A stretch of DNA of 21,392 nt from Flavobacteriales bacterium (GCA_947375085.1 CANCEQ010000028.1:1-21392), one strand, 5' to 3'. Positions 1 through 7,832 are shown, numbered from the stretch's first letter. Translations and numbers: made by a program. Notes: generated by a model not told the origin, from the sequence alone.

Positions 1-603
1 ATAAAGTGATTTGTAATTTATACCTATTACAAAATCATCATTTGATCTAAGAATTTTGGCAATTTTATTATCTTTTTCAAATGAATTGTTTTTGCTTTTT
101 TCAAATATATTTGTTAATTCCAATTCAATGTTTTTTTTATTTTGATTTGTCATAATAACTGCCAAATTATTTGATATACCAATATTTATTTTGTCGATTT
201 CAGTATAGTAAAAGTGCTTAGATTTATTAAAATCATATCCTTTTTGAGTTAAATTTTTAATTAGTGAATCTGAATTAGTTATTTCTATAAATGCATAAAT
301 TGTATTTGGTTTTCCATTTTGTTCAAAAGGTCCTTCTAGTGCATAGTATACAGGTTTATTTAAATCTATTGTATTTTTAAATTCATTTATAACTGAACTT
401 AATATCAATCCTATTTTGGGTATTTTCTGATATTCCGCTTTATTAAGAATACTTTGTATTTTTATTTTTCCAAATACATTAATGTTTTTTGTTTCATTTA
501 TAAATGAAGTTGCTGAATTTAATGTAGAATCCTCACCATTATTTTTTTTACTACATGAAAATAATATAATGATTGTGATGCTGATTGCAGATAGTGTTTT
601 CAT
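1..603 (-). CDS. partial lipoprotein, DUF4836-like (3' end beyond left edge)
   Basis: An open frame of 201 codons starts with ATG at 603 and runs off position 1 without a stop, so the C-terminus is missing. The N-terminus is a lipoprotein signal: a hydrophobic stretch, then L-F-S-C with the lipidated Cys at residue 17, followed by K-K. The visible part has the pattern 'KIKIQSILNK...GLILSSVI...LNKPVYYALEG'. This reminds me of DUF4836-type Bacteroidota lipoproteins, where short repeats end in 'DLSKPVYFFVEG'-like strands. That match is from memory and only moderate. The gene is divergent from the hypothetical at 665 with a 61-base gap. Function unknown; it is likely anchored in the outer or inner membrane facing the periplasm. 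Confidence 0.8.
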   Translation of the reverse strand, partial: MKTLSAISITIIILFSCSKKNNGEDSTLNSATSFINETKNINVFGKIKIQSILNKAEYQKIPKIGLILSSVINEFKNTIDLNKPVYYALEGPFEQNGKPNTIYAFIEITNSDSLIKNLTQKGYDFNKSKHFYYTEIDKINIGISNNLAVIMTNQNKKNIELELTNIFEKSKNNSFEKDNKIAKILRSNDDFVIGINYKSLY

Positions 604-664
604 ATTTTATTTGTTTTTAAAATTATATTCAATATGCGTGCCAATTTTATTTTATTTTTGAAGT

Positions 665-1231
665 ATGCATACAATAGAACCATTTTATGAATGGCGAGAT
701 TATTATATCGCCTCTGAAGATTCTTCTTCACCATTTTTCGATAATATTTATAGTGAGTTTGAATTTAATAATTCTATTTATAATTTTTATATTCATCCTC
801 AATGGGATTCCATTGATTCACCGACTTTATTTTTGAAAATTTTATATGTTGATTATGTTGATGGATATTCAATCATTGAATTTATTGGCGAATGGAATGA
901 TGCAATTGAAAATGATATAATGACACTTAAACGAAATATTATTGAACCCATGATGGAATCAGGTATTTCTAAGTTTATTTTGATTGGTGAAAATGTTTTA
1001 AATTTTCATTATTCAGATGATTGTTATTATGAAGAGTGGTTTGATGAAATTGAAGAAGGTTGGGTTTCACTTATTAACTTTCATGAACATGTTTTAAATG
1101 AATTAAAAAAAGTGAACATTGATAATTATTTTGTTATGGGTGGTGAACTTCAAGAGATAGATTGGAGAACTTATAATCCAATTCAATTTTTTAATAAAGT
1201 AAATTCCCTAATTTCTAAAAGATTAAATTAA
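665..1231 (+). CDS. conserved hypothetical acidic protein (188 aa)
   Basis: A soluble, strongly acidic protein with no signal peptide or membrane segment. It is rich in aromatic residues and Asp/Glu. The middle ('SIIEFIGEWNDAIENDIM', then 'GISKFILIGENVLNFHYSDD') alternates strands and helices. I believe homologues are widespread in Bacteroidota without an assigned function, but I cannot name a family. The ATG at 665 is preceded by TATTTTTG (653-660), a perfect TAnnTTTG -7 box lying so close that the transcript would be nearly leaderless. No -33 TTG at proper spacing is seen, so this promoter is uncertain. The gene ends in the bidirectional terminator shared with the convergent membrane-protein gene. 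Confidence 0.8.
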   Translation: MHTIEPFYEWRDYYIASEDSSSPFFDNIYSEFEFNNSIYNFYIHPQWDSIDSPTLFLKILYVDYVDGYSIIEFIGEWNDAIENDIMTLKRNIIEPMMESGISKFILIGENVLNFHYSDDCYYEEWFDEIEEGWVSLINFHEHVLNELKKVNIDNYFVMGGELQEIDWRTYNPIQFFNKVNSLISKRLN

Positions 1232-1272
1232 AAAAAAACTCCGCTGAAATATTTCAGCGGAGTTTTTTTTTA
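1231..1272. terminator. bidirectional Rho-independent terminator
   Basis: A perfect 26-base palindrome (1238-1263, arms ACTCCGCTGAAAT / ATTTCAGCGGAGT) is flanked by an A-run on the left and a T-run on the right (1264-1271), so it works on both strands. It sits exactly between the stop codons of two convergent genes and overlaps the TAA of each. It is GC-rich compared with its surroundings. Confidence 0.93.
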
Positions 1273-1677
1273 ATGTTTAAAGAAAACAGGCTTTAATGCA
1301 AACCATATAAGTGCCGGGAAAAAATGAAGAGTCATTGCAAATGGAATAAAATAACTTGTAACCATATCAATTCCTTCAAAATCTAATTCTGGTGGAAATT
1401 TATAAGCTATTGGACTTAAAATACTTGCAAAAGTCAATATTGTAAATAACAGATTGAAAATAATATCTCCATATTTTGGTATTATTTTTTTTACACCAAA
1501 GTAACCAATTGAAGCTAAAATACAGCCAAACATACAGGCTCCAATTAAATTCATATTTGATATTACAGGAGAAAAATCTGTAAACATTGTTTCTTTATAT
1601 ACTATTGAAAAAACAATACTTGCTAAACCTGATAGGAAACCAGCAGAAATGCCTAAGAATAATGATTTTTTAAACAT
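1270..1677 (-). CDS. four-helix integral membrane protein (135 aa)
   Basis: A small inner-membrane protein with four hydrophobic segments at about residues 6-27, 43-62, 72-92 and 106-128 and short loops. It is not recognised as a named family. I chose the ATG at 1677 ('MFKKSLF...'). A longer frame is possible only from a TTG at 1713, which would overlap the upstream yceI-family gene by 32 bases. The ATG lies four bases after that gene's stop, a normal operon junction. It is the last gene of the minus-strand envelope cluster (beta-barrel, cytochrome c lipoprotein, YceI, this protein). Co-transcription with YceI suggests a joint envelope role, but the function is unknown. Confidence 0.82.
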   Translation of the reverse strand: MFKKSLFLGISAGFLSGLASIVFSIVYKETMFTDFSPVISNMNLIGACMFGCILASIGYFGVKKIIPKYGDIIFNLLFTILTFASILSPIAYKFPPELDFEGIDMVTSYFIPFAMTLHFFPALIWFALKPVFFKH

Positions 1678-1681
1678 GTTT

Positions 1682-2218
1682 TTATTTTTTAGATACTGGA
1701 ACAGAGAATTCAATTTTCATTACGTCTGGAACAATATCTCCTTTATGACCAACTTTGTAATCAGAACGCTTAACGTTAAATGCACCTGAGAATTTTGCTC
1801 CATCTCCTGATTTTGTATAGGTTAATGGAATTTTAGTGTCTTTAGCAACTCCTTTAATTTTTAAGCTTCCTAAAACATTATATCCATTAGCTGTTTTTTC
1901 AATTTTACTTGAAACAAATTTAATTTGAGGATATTTAGCAGCATCAAACCATTCTTCAATTTGAGCTTTTTTATTCATCATTCCATTTCCTGTACTAATG
2001 GAAGATACATCTATAGATAAATCAAATTTAGATGAAGTTAAATCATTCTCATCAAAATTGATAGTTCCTTTGAAATCTTTAAATATTCCAGAAGGATCTT
2101 TACTTATAAATTTTATAGAAAAGTCATCTTTGATTTTCCATTCTTGAGAATTTATTGATACATATGCAGATGACATTAATAAAACACCAGCAACAAGAGG
2201 ATAAAATATTTTTTTCAT
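1682..2218 (-). CDS. YceI family periplasmic protein
   Basis: YceI-like lipocalin-fold protein of 178 aa, near the usual length. It has a cleavable signal peptide (residues 1 to about 20, MKKIFYPLVAGVLLMSSAYV). Family hallmarks are the start 'EWKIKDDFSIKF', a mid-region 'FDAAKYPQIKFVSSKI', 'VLGSLKIKGVAKDTKIPLTY' and a last-third 'FNVKRSDYKVG'. Family members have a lipocalin-like barrel that binds isoprenoid or other lipids, and some act in isoprenoid-quinone-linked or stress physiology. The exact ligand here is unknown. It is followed after four bases by the membrane-protein gene. A perfect palindrome lies 34 bases before its start, hinting at its own regulated promoter within the cluster. 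Confidence 0.93.
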   Translation of the reverse strand: MKKIFYPLVAGVLLMSSAYVSINSQEWKIKDDFSIKFISKDPSGIFKDFKGTINFDENDLTSSKFDLSIDVSSISTGNGMMNKKAQIEEWFDAAKYPQIKFVSSKIEKTANGYNVLGSLKIKGVAKDTKIPLTYTKSGDGAKFSGAFNVKRSDYKVGHKGDIVPDVMKIEFSVPVSKK

Positions 2219-2252
2219 AGTTTTTTTATTTTTTTTATAAATATAAATACTT

Positions 2253-2274
2253 TTTATTTACCATGGTAAATAAA
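2253..2274. promoter_or_regulatory. perfect 22-bp palindrome, probable operator before yceI
   Basis: The central 20 bases are TTATTTACCATGGTAAATAA, and one further matching pair (T2253/A2274) makes 22 bp with no mismatch and no loop. It lies between the cytochrome c stop and the YceI start (minus strand), 34 bases upstream of the start. A weak -7-like TATATTTA (2245-2238, minus) lies 7 bases downstream of it, so a bound dimer would cover the -33 region. There is no T-run, so it is not a terminator. The symmetric zero-spacer form fits a dimeric repressor site (MarR or similar); the binding protein is not in this window. Confidence 0.5.
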
Positions 2275-2282
2275 TGTAAGAT

Positions 2283-2660
2283 TTAATTGTTTTTAGCTCC
2301 TTGATTTATCCAACAATAAACTTTTTGAATTAATGAGTCTGGAATTTTACCATCTTGAGGCATTGATATTGCTGAACCGTCTTGTCGAATTGATCCTAAT
2401 ACTTTAGAAGTGTTTGAGGATACGCCATCATAAGTTGATAAATTGTATCCACCACTTTGATTTTTAGAACCATGACAGCTAATACAATAACTTGTCATAA
2501 TTGGTTTGATATCATTTGTATATGATATATTTGGTTTACAAGTACTAGAATCTATAACGGGTAACGGAACTTTATCTTTGGCGCATGATAATATTATTAA
2601 AAAAGTAATTAAACCTATTAGAAATATGGGTTTAATGATTTTATAGTTTAAATTTTTCAT
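2283..2660 (-). CDS. monohaem cytochrome c-type lipoprotein
   Basis: 125-aa lipoprotein. Signal segment is residues 8-25 with L-S-C, lipidated Cys26. One haem c motif C-I-S-C-H at 59-63 is preceded by 'NDIKPIMTSYC', typical of the small c-type domains found in Bacteroidota lipoproteins. Met100 in 'ISMPQDG' is a good candidate for the sixth haem ligand. Cys41 and Cys116 flank the domain and may form a disulphide; the end 'VYCWINQGAKNN' is typical for this family. It should carry electrons in the periplasm. It sits between the DUF5777-like barrel gene (28 bases upstream) and yceI, probably in one transcript with the barrel gene. Its redox partner is not known. Confidence 0.9.
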   Translation of the reverse strand: MKNLNYKIIKPIFLIGLITFLIILSCAKDKVPLPVIDSSTCKPNISYTNDIKPIMTSYCISCHGSKNQSGGYNLSTYDGVSSNTSKVLGSIRQDGSAISMPQDGKIPDSLIQKVYCWINQGAKNN

Positions 2661-2688
2661 TTTTTTTGTTTTAGTGAGTTTCGTTTTA

Positions 2689-3603
2689 TTATTCTTTCAT
2701 GTATTTTCTTGAAATACAAAAACCTAATCTGAATTGTCCTTTAGCCCAGTTTGTATTTGTGTATGGGATAAATTGTGTTTCTCCAAATCCACCTGAATTT
2801 GTTAGGTATACTTTGAAGTTATGTCCAAATGTTATCCATTCTACTGCAGCTGATAAACTGTTTTGATAATTTGATCTTACTGTTTCTTTTTGAATATTAT
2901 TATAATACTCAAGAATTAAACTTACTTTAGAATTCACATTATAACTTACTGCTGAACCTAAAGAAAATAAAGCATTTATATCATCAGTAGCTACATAATT
3001 ACGATAAACTAATGTTGGCATTATCGACAAACTAAATTTATTGCCAAATTTTCTAGCAAGATTTATTTGAGAACAATATGCAAATCTATAAATTGATTTA
3101 GGGAAAGCATTTACATCAGTTGAAATACTTGAAGCTGGCATATAAGAATAACTTGTTGTTCCTAAAACACTTAATGATAATGGCATGCCTTTTTTATCTT
3201 GATGTAGTAATCTATATTTAACAAAGCCATCTAGAAGTGAACGATATGGAGCGCCGGTACCTCTACTTCTTCCAAAACCACACATTAATTTGTCCGAAAT
3301 TCCATATTCAAATGCAATTCTGATGTCTGATACATTATCTAAACCGTATAAGGTGTTAATACCTGCACCTGTACTAGCAATATCTCCAAATTTATGTTCA
3401 ATGCGAAATTCTAGAACTCCTTTATGAAGCGTTTCAACAGAATGACCGTTTACTATCCTAGTTCCTGAATAAGTTTCTAATTCTTCTTCAGGTTCAATGT
3501 ATTCGTCTTCAATCAGCTGAGTTGAATCTGTAACTTCTTGTTGCCCAAATGAAAACGCTCCTGTTATTAAGCACATTAAAAATGTGATTTTAGTTTTTTT
3601 CAT
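2689..3603 (-). CDS. DUF5777-like outer-membrane beta-barrel protein
   Basis: 304 aa with a signal peptide (MKKTKITFLMCLITGAFSFG, cut about residue 20) and an acidic linker (EEELETYSGTRIVNGHSVETL). Next comes a long series of amphipathic strands with alternating aromatic and small residues ('VLEFRIEHKFGDIASTGAG', 'DIRIAFEYGISDKLMCGFG'). The motif 'RIVNGHSVETLHKGVLEFRI' is what I associate with DUF5777 barrels in Bacteroidota, which often sit beside a c-type cytochrome and a YceI protein, as here. It is the first gene of the minus-strand cluster, with a -7 box TAGATTTG about 47 bases upstream. Function is unproven; a barrel paired with periplasmic redox or lipid-binding proteins is the context-based view. 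Confidence 0.85.
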   Translation of the reverse strand: MKKTKITFLMCLITGAFSFGQQEVTDSTQLIEDEYIEPEEELETYSGTRIVNGHSVETLHKGVLEFRIEHKFGDIASTGAGINTLYGLDNVSDIRIAFEYGISDKLMCGFGRSRGTGAPYRSLLDGFVKYRLLHQDKKGMPLSLSVLGTTSYSYMPASSISTDVNAFPKSIYRFAYCSQINLARKFGNKFSLSIMPTLVYRNYVATDDINALFSLGSAVSYNVNSKVSLILEYYNNIQKETVRSNYQNSLSAAVEWITFGHNFKVYLTNSGGFGETQFIPYTNTNWAKGQFRLGFCISRKYMKE

Positions 3604-3650
3604 ATTTTTTTATTTTTTGTTTAGTAATATTCATTGTGAAAATCACTTGC

Positions 3651-3658
3651 CAAATCTA
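3651..3658 (-). promoter_or_regulatory. -7 box of the envelope cluster promoter
   Basis: On the minus strand the bases read TAGATTTG, a perfect match to the Bacteroidota -7 box TAnnTTTG, 47 bases upstream of the DUF5777-like start. No TTG lies 17-23 bases further upstream (the nearest is 11 away), so the -33 half is weak. Confidence 0.4.
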
Positions 3659-3779
3659 TAAAAATTAGACAATTATAATTGAAAATTAACATAATATTCA
3701 CATCTTTAAATTCTATTTATATCTATTCTAGATTACTTGTTTTTTCATGTTTAGATAAAATGCTTTAAAACATAGATAA

Positions 3780-4343
3780 ATGTTAAAAAAAGATCTCCGA
3801 AAAAAATATTTAGCAAAAAGACATGAAATGAGTGAGTTTGATGTCAATCGTGAAACAAAGTTGATATTAGATTTATTGGCTTCAAATTTTAATTTTAAAG
3901 ATAAAATAATCAGTTTATATCTACCTATTAAATCAAAAAAGGAGTTTGATACTTTTTCTGTTTTAGATTTATTATTGAATCAAAATTCAAAAGTAGGGAT
4001 TCCTAAAACGATATTTGAAGAAAATGACATGTTTCATTTTGAATTTGAGGATTTTAATCAACTGGAATTGAATAAATATAACATACCTGAACCTTTATTT
4101 GGAAACCCTATTTCAGCTGATGAATTTGATTATGTTTTTGTTCCACTTTTAACCATCGATAAGTTCGGAAACAGGGTGGGGTATGGGAAAGGTTTTTACG
4201 ATCGTTTTTTTAAAAAATGCAATAAAAAATGTAAGTTTATTGGATTATATTTATTTGACGAAATAGAAGTTATTGATGATTTAAATGAGTTTGATTTACC
4301 TATTCATTATTGTATTACTCCAAGTAAAATTATAAAATTTTAG
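3780..4343 (+). CDS. 5-formyltetrahydrofolate cyclo-ligase
   Basis: Cytosolic folate enzyme (187 aa, normal length) that converts 5-formyl-THF to 5,10-methenyl-THF using ATP. The N-terminal basic segment 'KKDLRKKYLAKR' (residues 3-14) matches the ATP-binding start of the family. The C-terminal signature 'GNRVGYGKGFYDRFF' at about 130-144 is the glycine-rich nucleotide/folate loop. 'SLYLPIKSKKEFDT' near 45-58 is the conserved second strand region. ATG at 3780 is the only sensible start. It is divergent from the envelope cluster. The 99-base gap to the next gene holds only an AT-only inverted repeat. The E. coli counterpart is called fau/ygfA. Confidence 0.94.
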   Translation: MLKKDLRKKYLAKRHEMSEFDVNRETKLILDLLASNFNFKDKIISLYLPIKSKKEFDTFSVLDLLLNQNSKVGIPKTIFEENDMFHFEFEDFNQLELNKYNIPEPLFGNPISADEFDYVFVPLLTIDKFGNRVGYGKGFYDRFFKKCNKKCKFIGLYLFDEIEVIDDLNEFDLPIHYCITPSKIIKF

Positions 4344-4442
4344 AATTATAATTGTAAATGTTTTTATAATTAACTGGTTTTTAGTAACCTCTTTTATTTT
4401 TTTTCGTTAAACTTAGATTATTCACTTGTTAAGTTTTGATTG

Positions 4443-4988
4443 ATGAGAATAATTTTGGTTTTATGTTGGTTTGTATCAAGCTCGTTTATGCTTGTTAGTC
4501 CGCCGCATTCTGCCTTTGGAGTAAAGATTTCTTTTCAATCAACCGGTGTATTAACTTCTTATATTGCTTATATAGATAATGGTCGAACTCAATCTCACGT
4601 TAAACAAATAACTGAAACTGAGTTTATAAAAATTGCTTCTGGCCATTGGCCTAGTATTTATAATCCAACAAGAAGAAATTATTTTGCTGAGAATAATTTT
4701 GATTGTGGTGTTTTAAAAGATTCATTTACTCTGAAAGAATATACTTATTGTGTCCCTTTGGATTCTTTGTGGAAACTTCATTTTGAAAAACACCCTTTAG
4801 ATGTTACAAAAGGAAATGGCTGGAGCAATAAACAATTTAATCCCTCCTTAAAACAAGAATTATTTTTATATCAGAATTATGGTATCGCGCACATTGATGC
4901 AAATTATTTTTTAGATTCTAATCTCTGGAAAATATTGAAAGATGTTCAAAATCCAGAATGGATTGCAAATTATAAATGTTTGAAATAA
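4443..4988 (+). CDS. secreted hypothetical protein (181 aa)
   Basis: Begins with a hydrophobic signal segment (MRIILVLCWFVSSSFMLVS). The mature part has four cysteines, in 'NNFDCGVLKD', 'YTYCVPLD' and 'NYKCLK' among others. The mature protein contains 'ASGHWPSIYNPTRRNYF' and 'ENNFDCGVLKDSFTLKEY', with a Trp- and Tyr-rich character. I do not recognise the family; I believe relatives exist only in related Flavobacteriales. The frame also opens with a TTG three bases earlier (4440), but the ATG at 4443 is the natural start. Probably exported to the periplasm. No operon partner: clpP follows after 106 bases with its own promoter-like sequence. Confidence 0.75.
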   Translation: MRIILVLCWFVSSSFMLVSPPHSAFGVKISFQSTGVLTSYIAYIDNGRTQSHVKQITETEFIKIASGHWPSIYNPTRRNYFAENNFDCGVLKDSFTLKEYTYCVPLDSLWKLHFEKHPLDVTKGNGWSNKQFNPSLKQELFLYQNYGIAHIDANYFLDSNLWKILKDVQNPEWIANYKCLK

Positions 4989-5038
4989 TACGAAAGATTT
5001 TAACACTCCTTGTTTAACATTTTTTCTATTAAATTTAG

Positions 5039-5068
5039 TTGTCATTCTAAAGTTTGCTTTTATCTTTA
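5039..5068 (+). promoter_or_regulatory. probable clpP promoter
   Basis: TTG at 5039-5041, 19-base spacer, then TATCTTTA at 5061-5068, which matches seven of eight positions of TAnnTTTG-type boxes (last G is A). Transcription would begin about 20 bases before the clpP ATG at 5095. Confidence 0.42.
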
Positions 5069-5094
5069 CAACATAACAAGTAAAAAAACGAATT

Positions 5095-5763
5095 ATGTTT
5101 GACAATAACGAATTTAAAAAATATGCAACTAAGCACATGGGGCTTAACAGTATGCATGTTGAGCATTATATTGAATCTTCTTTAACTCCATATATAATTG
5201 AAGAACGTCAATTGAATATGTCTCAAATGGATGTTTTTTCTAGATTAATGATGGATAGAATTATCTTTTTAGGAACTGGTATTAATGATAATGTTGCAAA
5301 TATTGTTAATGCGCAGTTGTTGTTTTTAGAATCAGCAGATTCTAAAAAAGATATTCAAATATATTTAAATTCACCAGGTGGTTCAGTTTATGCAGGTTTA
5401 GGTATTTATGATACAATGCAATATATTAAACCTGATGTAGCTACAATTTGTACAGGGATGGCTGCTTCAATGGGAGCGGTTTTGATGTGTGCAGGTGCAC
5501 AAGGTAAACGTTCAGCTCTGAAACATTCGAGAGTAATGATTCATCAACCATTAGGTGGAGCTCAAGGTCAAGCTTCTGATATCGAAATTACTGCTAGAGA
5601 GATTCAAAAATTGAAAAAAGAATTGTACGAAATAATTGCTACACATTCTAATCAAACATTTGAAAAAGTTTGGGCTGATTCTGATAGAGATTATTGGATG
5701 ACTGCAGAAGAAGCAAAAGAATACGGTATGGTTGATGAAGTTTTGTTGAGAAACGGAAAATAA
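5095..5763 (+). CDS. clpP: ATP-dependent Clp protease proteolytic subunit
   Basis: Serine peptidase that forms the tetradecameric ClpP barrel and degrades unfolded proteins fed by ClpX. 222 aa, slightly long at the N-terminus, as usual in Bacteroidota. The catalytic triad is visible: Ser125 in 'GMAASMGA', His150 in 'RVMIHQPLGG', Asp199 in 'DSDRDYW'. The spacing (25 and 49 residues) is the same as in the E. coli enzyme. 'YLNSPGGSVYAGLGIYD' (90-106) is the oxyanion/substrate-strand region. The N-terminal 30 or so residues are probably a removed propeptide or flexible axial loop. clpX follows after a strong hairpin. Everything needed for activity is present. Confidence 0.97.
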   Translation: MFDNNEFKKYATKHMGLNSMHVEHYIESSLTPYIIEERQLNMSQMDVFSRLMMDRIIFLGTGINDNVANIVNAQLLFLESADSKKDIQIYLNSPGGSVYAGLGIYDTMQYIKPDVATICTGMAASMGAVLMCAGAQGKRSALKHSRVMIHQPLGGAQGQASDIEITAREIQKLKKELYEIIATHSNQTFEKVWADSDRDYWMTAEEAKEYGMVDEVLLRNGK

Positions 5764-5784
5764 ATCAATTTATTAAAAATAAGT

Positions 5785-5820
5785 AAAGGTCATTTATCAT
5801 AATTGATAAATGACCTTTTT
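5785..5820 (+). terminator. hairpin with T-run between clpP and clpX
   Basis: 15-bp perfect stem (AAAGGTCATTTATCA at 5785-5799, pairing with 5804-5818), loop TAAT, and a short T-run to 5820 followed by C. It looks like an intrinsic terminator for clpP. The clpX ATG is only 11 bases beyond, which leaves no room for a promoter downstream, so clpX is probably expressed by read-through. That would make it a partial terminator or attenuator setting the ClpP:ClpX ratio. Confidence 0.75.
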
Positions 5821-5831
5821 CAAAATATAGT

Positions 5832-7055
5832 ATGGCAAAAAAAGAAACAGGATGTTCGTTTTGTGGTAGACAAAGAAATGAAGTTGAAATGTTAATCGCA
5901 GGAGTAACAGGTCATATTTGTGAAAGTTGTGTAGCTCAAGCTAATACGATTATATCTGAAGAAAATTTAGTTTCAAAATCAACAAAGCAAGTTGCAGTAA
6001 ATGTTTTGAAGCCTATAGAAATAAAGGCTAAATTAGATGAATATGTTATTGGTCAAGATGATGCAAAAAAGACATTATCAGTTGCTGTATATAATCACTA
6101 CAAAAGATTGAATCAACCTGTATCAAAAGATGAAGTTGAAATTGAAAAATCAAATGTAATTCTTGTTGGTAGAACGGGTACTGGTAAAACTTTATTAGCG
6201 AAAACAATCGCTAAAATGTTAAATGTTCCTTTTTGTATTGCAGACGCAACTGTATTAACAGAAGCTGGATATGTAGGTGAGGATGTTGAGAGTATATTGT
6301 CTAGATTATTGCAAAGTGCAGACTACAATGTTGAAGCAGCTCAAAATGGGATCGTTTTTATTGATGAGATTGATAAAATCGCTAGAAAAAGTGATAACCC
6401 CTCAATTACTCGTGACGTTTCTGGTGAAGGTGTTCAGCAAGCTTTATTAAAACTTCTAGAAGGTTCAATTGCAAATGTTCCGCCTCAAGGAGGAAGAAAG
6501 CATCCTGAACAAAAAATGATTCAAATAGATACTAAAAATATTCTATTCATTTGTGGTGGAGCATTTGATGGTATTGAAAAAGTAATTGCAAGAAGAATTA
6601 ATAAAAAAGCAATCGGTTTTACAAACAAAGAAGAAGAGAAAATCGAAGGAGATAATTTTCTGAAATACATTAATCCTACGGACATAAAAACTTTTGGGTT
6701 AATACCTGAATTGATTGGTCGTTTTCCGGTTTTAACCTATTTAGAACCTTTGGACGCAAAAAGTTTAAAAAGAATAATGACAGAACCAAAAAATGCTTTG
6801 GTTAAACAATATGTACGACTTTTTGAGATAGATGGAATTAAATTAACTTTTGATGGTGAAGTTTTAGATTTTATAGTTCAAAAAGCAATTGAATTCAAAT
6901 TAGGAGCAAGAGGATTGAGATCTATCTGTGAAGCAATTTTAAATGATGCAATGTTTGAGTTGCCATCAAAAAACGAGGAAGTTTATAAGGTTACTTTAAA
7001 GTATGCAGAGTCACAATTTACAAAATCTAAAATGGCAACATTAAAATTAGCTTAA
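5832..7055 (+). CDS. clpX: ATP-dependent Clp protease ATP-binding subunit ClpX
   Basis: AAA+ unfoldase (407 aa, normal length) that recognises substrates and threads them into ClpP. In order: N-terminal zinc-binding domain with Cys8, Cys11, Cys30, Cys33; Walker A 'GRTGTGKT' at 113-120; pore-1 loop 'GYVGEDVES'; Walker B 'IVFIDEID'; the RKH loop in '[11 protein letters not shown]'; the IGF ClpP-docking loop in 'KKAIGF'; sensor/box VII 'PELIGRFPV'; and sensor-2 'GARGLRSI'. The Arg at the second Walker A position is a small departure from the common Pro. All functional loops are kept, so it should pair with the ClpP encoded just upstream. Expression probably depends on read-through of the hairpin before it. 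Confidence 0.98.
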   Translation: MAKKETGCSFCGRQRNEVEMLIAGVTGHICESCVAQANTIISEENLVSKSTKQVAVNVLKPIEIKAKLDEYVIGQDDAKKTLSVAVYNHYKRLNQPVSKDEVEIEKSNVILVGRTGTGKTLLAKTIAKMLNVPFCIADATVLTEAGYVGEDVESILSRLLQSADYNVEAAQNGIVFIDEIDKIARKSDNPSITRDVSGEGVQQALLKLLEGSIANVPPQGGRKHPEQKMIQIDTKNILFICGGAFDGIEKVIARRINKKAIGFTNKEEEKIEGDNFLKYINPTDIKTFGLIPELIGRFPVLTYLEPLDAKSLKRIMTEPKNALVKQYVRLFEIDGIKLTFDGEVLDFIVQKAIEFKLGARGLRSICEAILNDAMFELPSKNEEVYKVTLKYAESQFTKSKMATLKLA

Positions 7056-7060
7056 TATAA

Positions 7061-7092
7061 AAGGCGGTATTTTTTATCGCCTTATTTTTTTT
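7061..7092 (+). terminator. intrinsic terminator after clpX
   Basis: Stem AAGGCGGT (7061-7068) with ATCGCCTT (7076-7083), one G-T wobble, a loop made mostly of T, then an A and eight T at 7085-7092. It is only two bases before the next ATG (7095), repeating the clpP-clpX arrangement. Confidence 0.85.
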
Positions 7093-7094
7093 CA

Positions 7095-7787
7095 ATGAAA
7101 TCATTTACAAAAGCAATATTAATTCTGTTATTAAGTGTTTTAATGTCTTTGATTTTTAAGGATTCATTTATAGTAACAACAATTACAGATTCTGCTGAGA
7201 AATTAAAACAAAAAATAATTCCAAAGCCTTCTTGTTTCCATACGCATTCTTACTTTAATAAGTTAAACGATAGTGTTCATCATTATTTAGAAGAATCTTA
7301 TTTAAAGGGTATTAAAAGTACAATTAAACGCTCGTTTGAAATTCCAAACTTTGTTAAAACAGGAGCTTTGGTGCCATTGAAAGATAACGAATTTTATCTT
7401 GTCGATACCTTAGATTATAGTTATGCTTTTTTAACACCTCGAGCAAGCATGTTACTATATGATATTGGAAAAAGATTTCAGAGGAGAATTAAAAACACGA
7501 ATTTAAAAGGGGCTAAATTAATAGTAACATCTGCGTTAAGGACACTTAATAAAATTAAATTGCTTCGAAAAGTTAATAAAAATGCAGTGAAATATAGCGC
7601 TCATCTGCACGGGACTACATTTGATATAACATACTCTGATTTTTCGCATAAACGAAAATTAAGTTTCGCTGAGGTTAAAGGTTTAAGTGAAATTTTATCA
7701 AAAACTTTATTTGAATTAAGACTTAGAGATAAATGTTGGGTTACTTACGAGCAATTTCAAGCTTGTTTTCATATAGTAAGTCGCTAA
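7095..7787 (+). CDS. DUF5715 family / M15-like secreted peptidase-fold protein
   Basis: 230 aa with an N-terminal signal anchor (residues 7-22). The core resembles zinc D-Ala-D-Ala carboxypeptidases of the M15 type: conserved Arg149 in 'VTSALRT', then 'SAHLHGTTFDITY' with His170 and Asp177 as candidate zinc ligands, and a third His226 in 'ACFHIVSR'. 'CWVTYEQFQACFHIV' is a hallmark I associate with DUF5715 proteins. It probably acts in the periplasm on peptidoglycan. Enzyme activity is an inference, since family members are not well characterised to my knowledge. It starts two bases after the clpX terminator T-run, so its transcript must come from read-through or from inside clpX. A clear promoter follows it for the next gene. 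Confidence 0.82.
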   Translation: MKSFTKAILILLLSVLMSLIFKDSFIVTTITDSAEKLKQKIIPKPSCFHTHSYFNKLNDSVHHYLEESYLKGIKSTIKRSFEIPNFVKTGALVPLKDNEFYLVDTLDYSYAFLTPRASMLLYDIGKRFQRRIKNTNLKGAKLIVTSALRTLNKIKLLRKVNKNAVKYSAHLHGTTFDITYSDFSHKRKLSFAEVKGLSEILSKTLFELRLRDKCWVTYEQFQACFHIVSR

Positions 7788-7832
7788 TAGAGTTTTCAAC
7801 TTTTCGTTCTTAATTCTTTTATTTAAATCAAA

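Noticed and set aside
1678..1713. Upstream TTG extension of the four-helix membrane protein
   Set aside because: It would overlap yceI by 32 bases and begins with TTG; the ATG at 1677 sits four bases after the yceI stop.
4344..4371. Inverted repeat AATTATAA/TTATAATT after the folate enzyme gene
   Set aside because: An all-A/T 8-bp stem with a 12-base loop and no T-run is expected by chance here.
4440..4442. TTG start of the secreted hypothetical protein
   Set aside because: The ATG three bases later is the natural start of the signal peptide.
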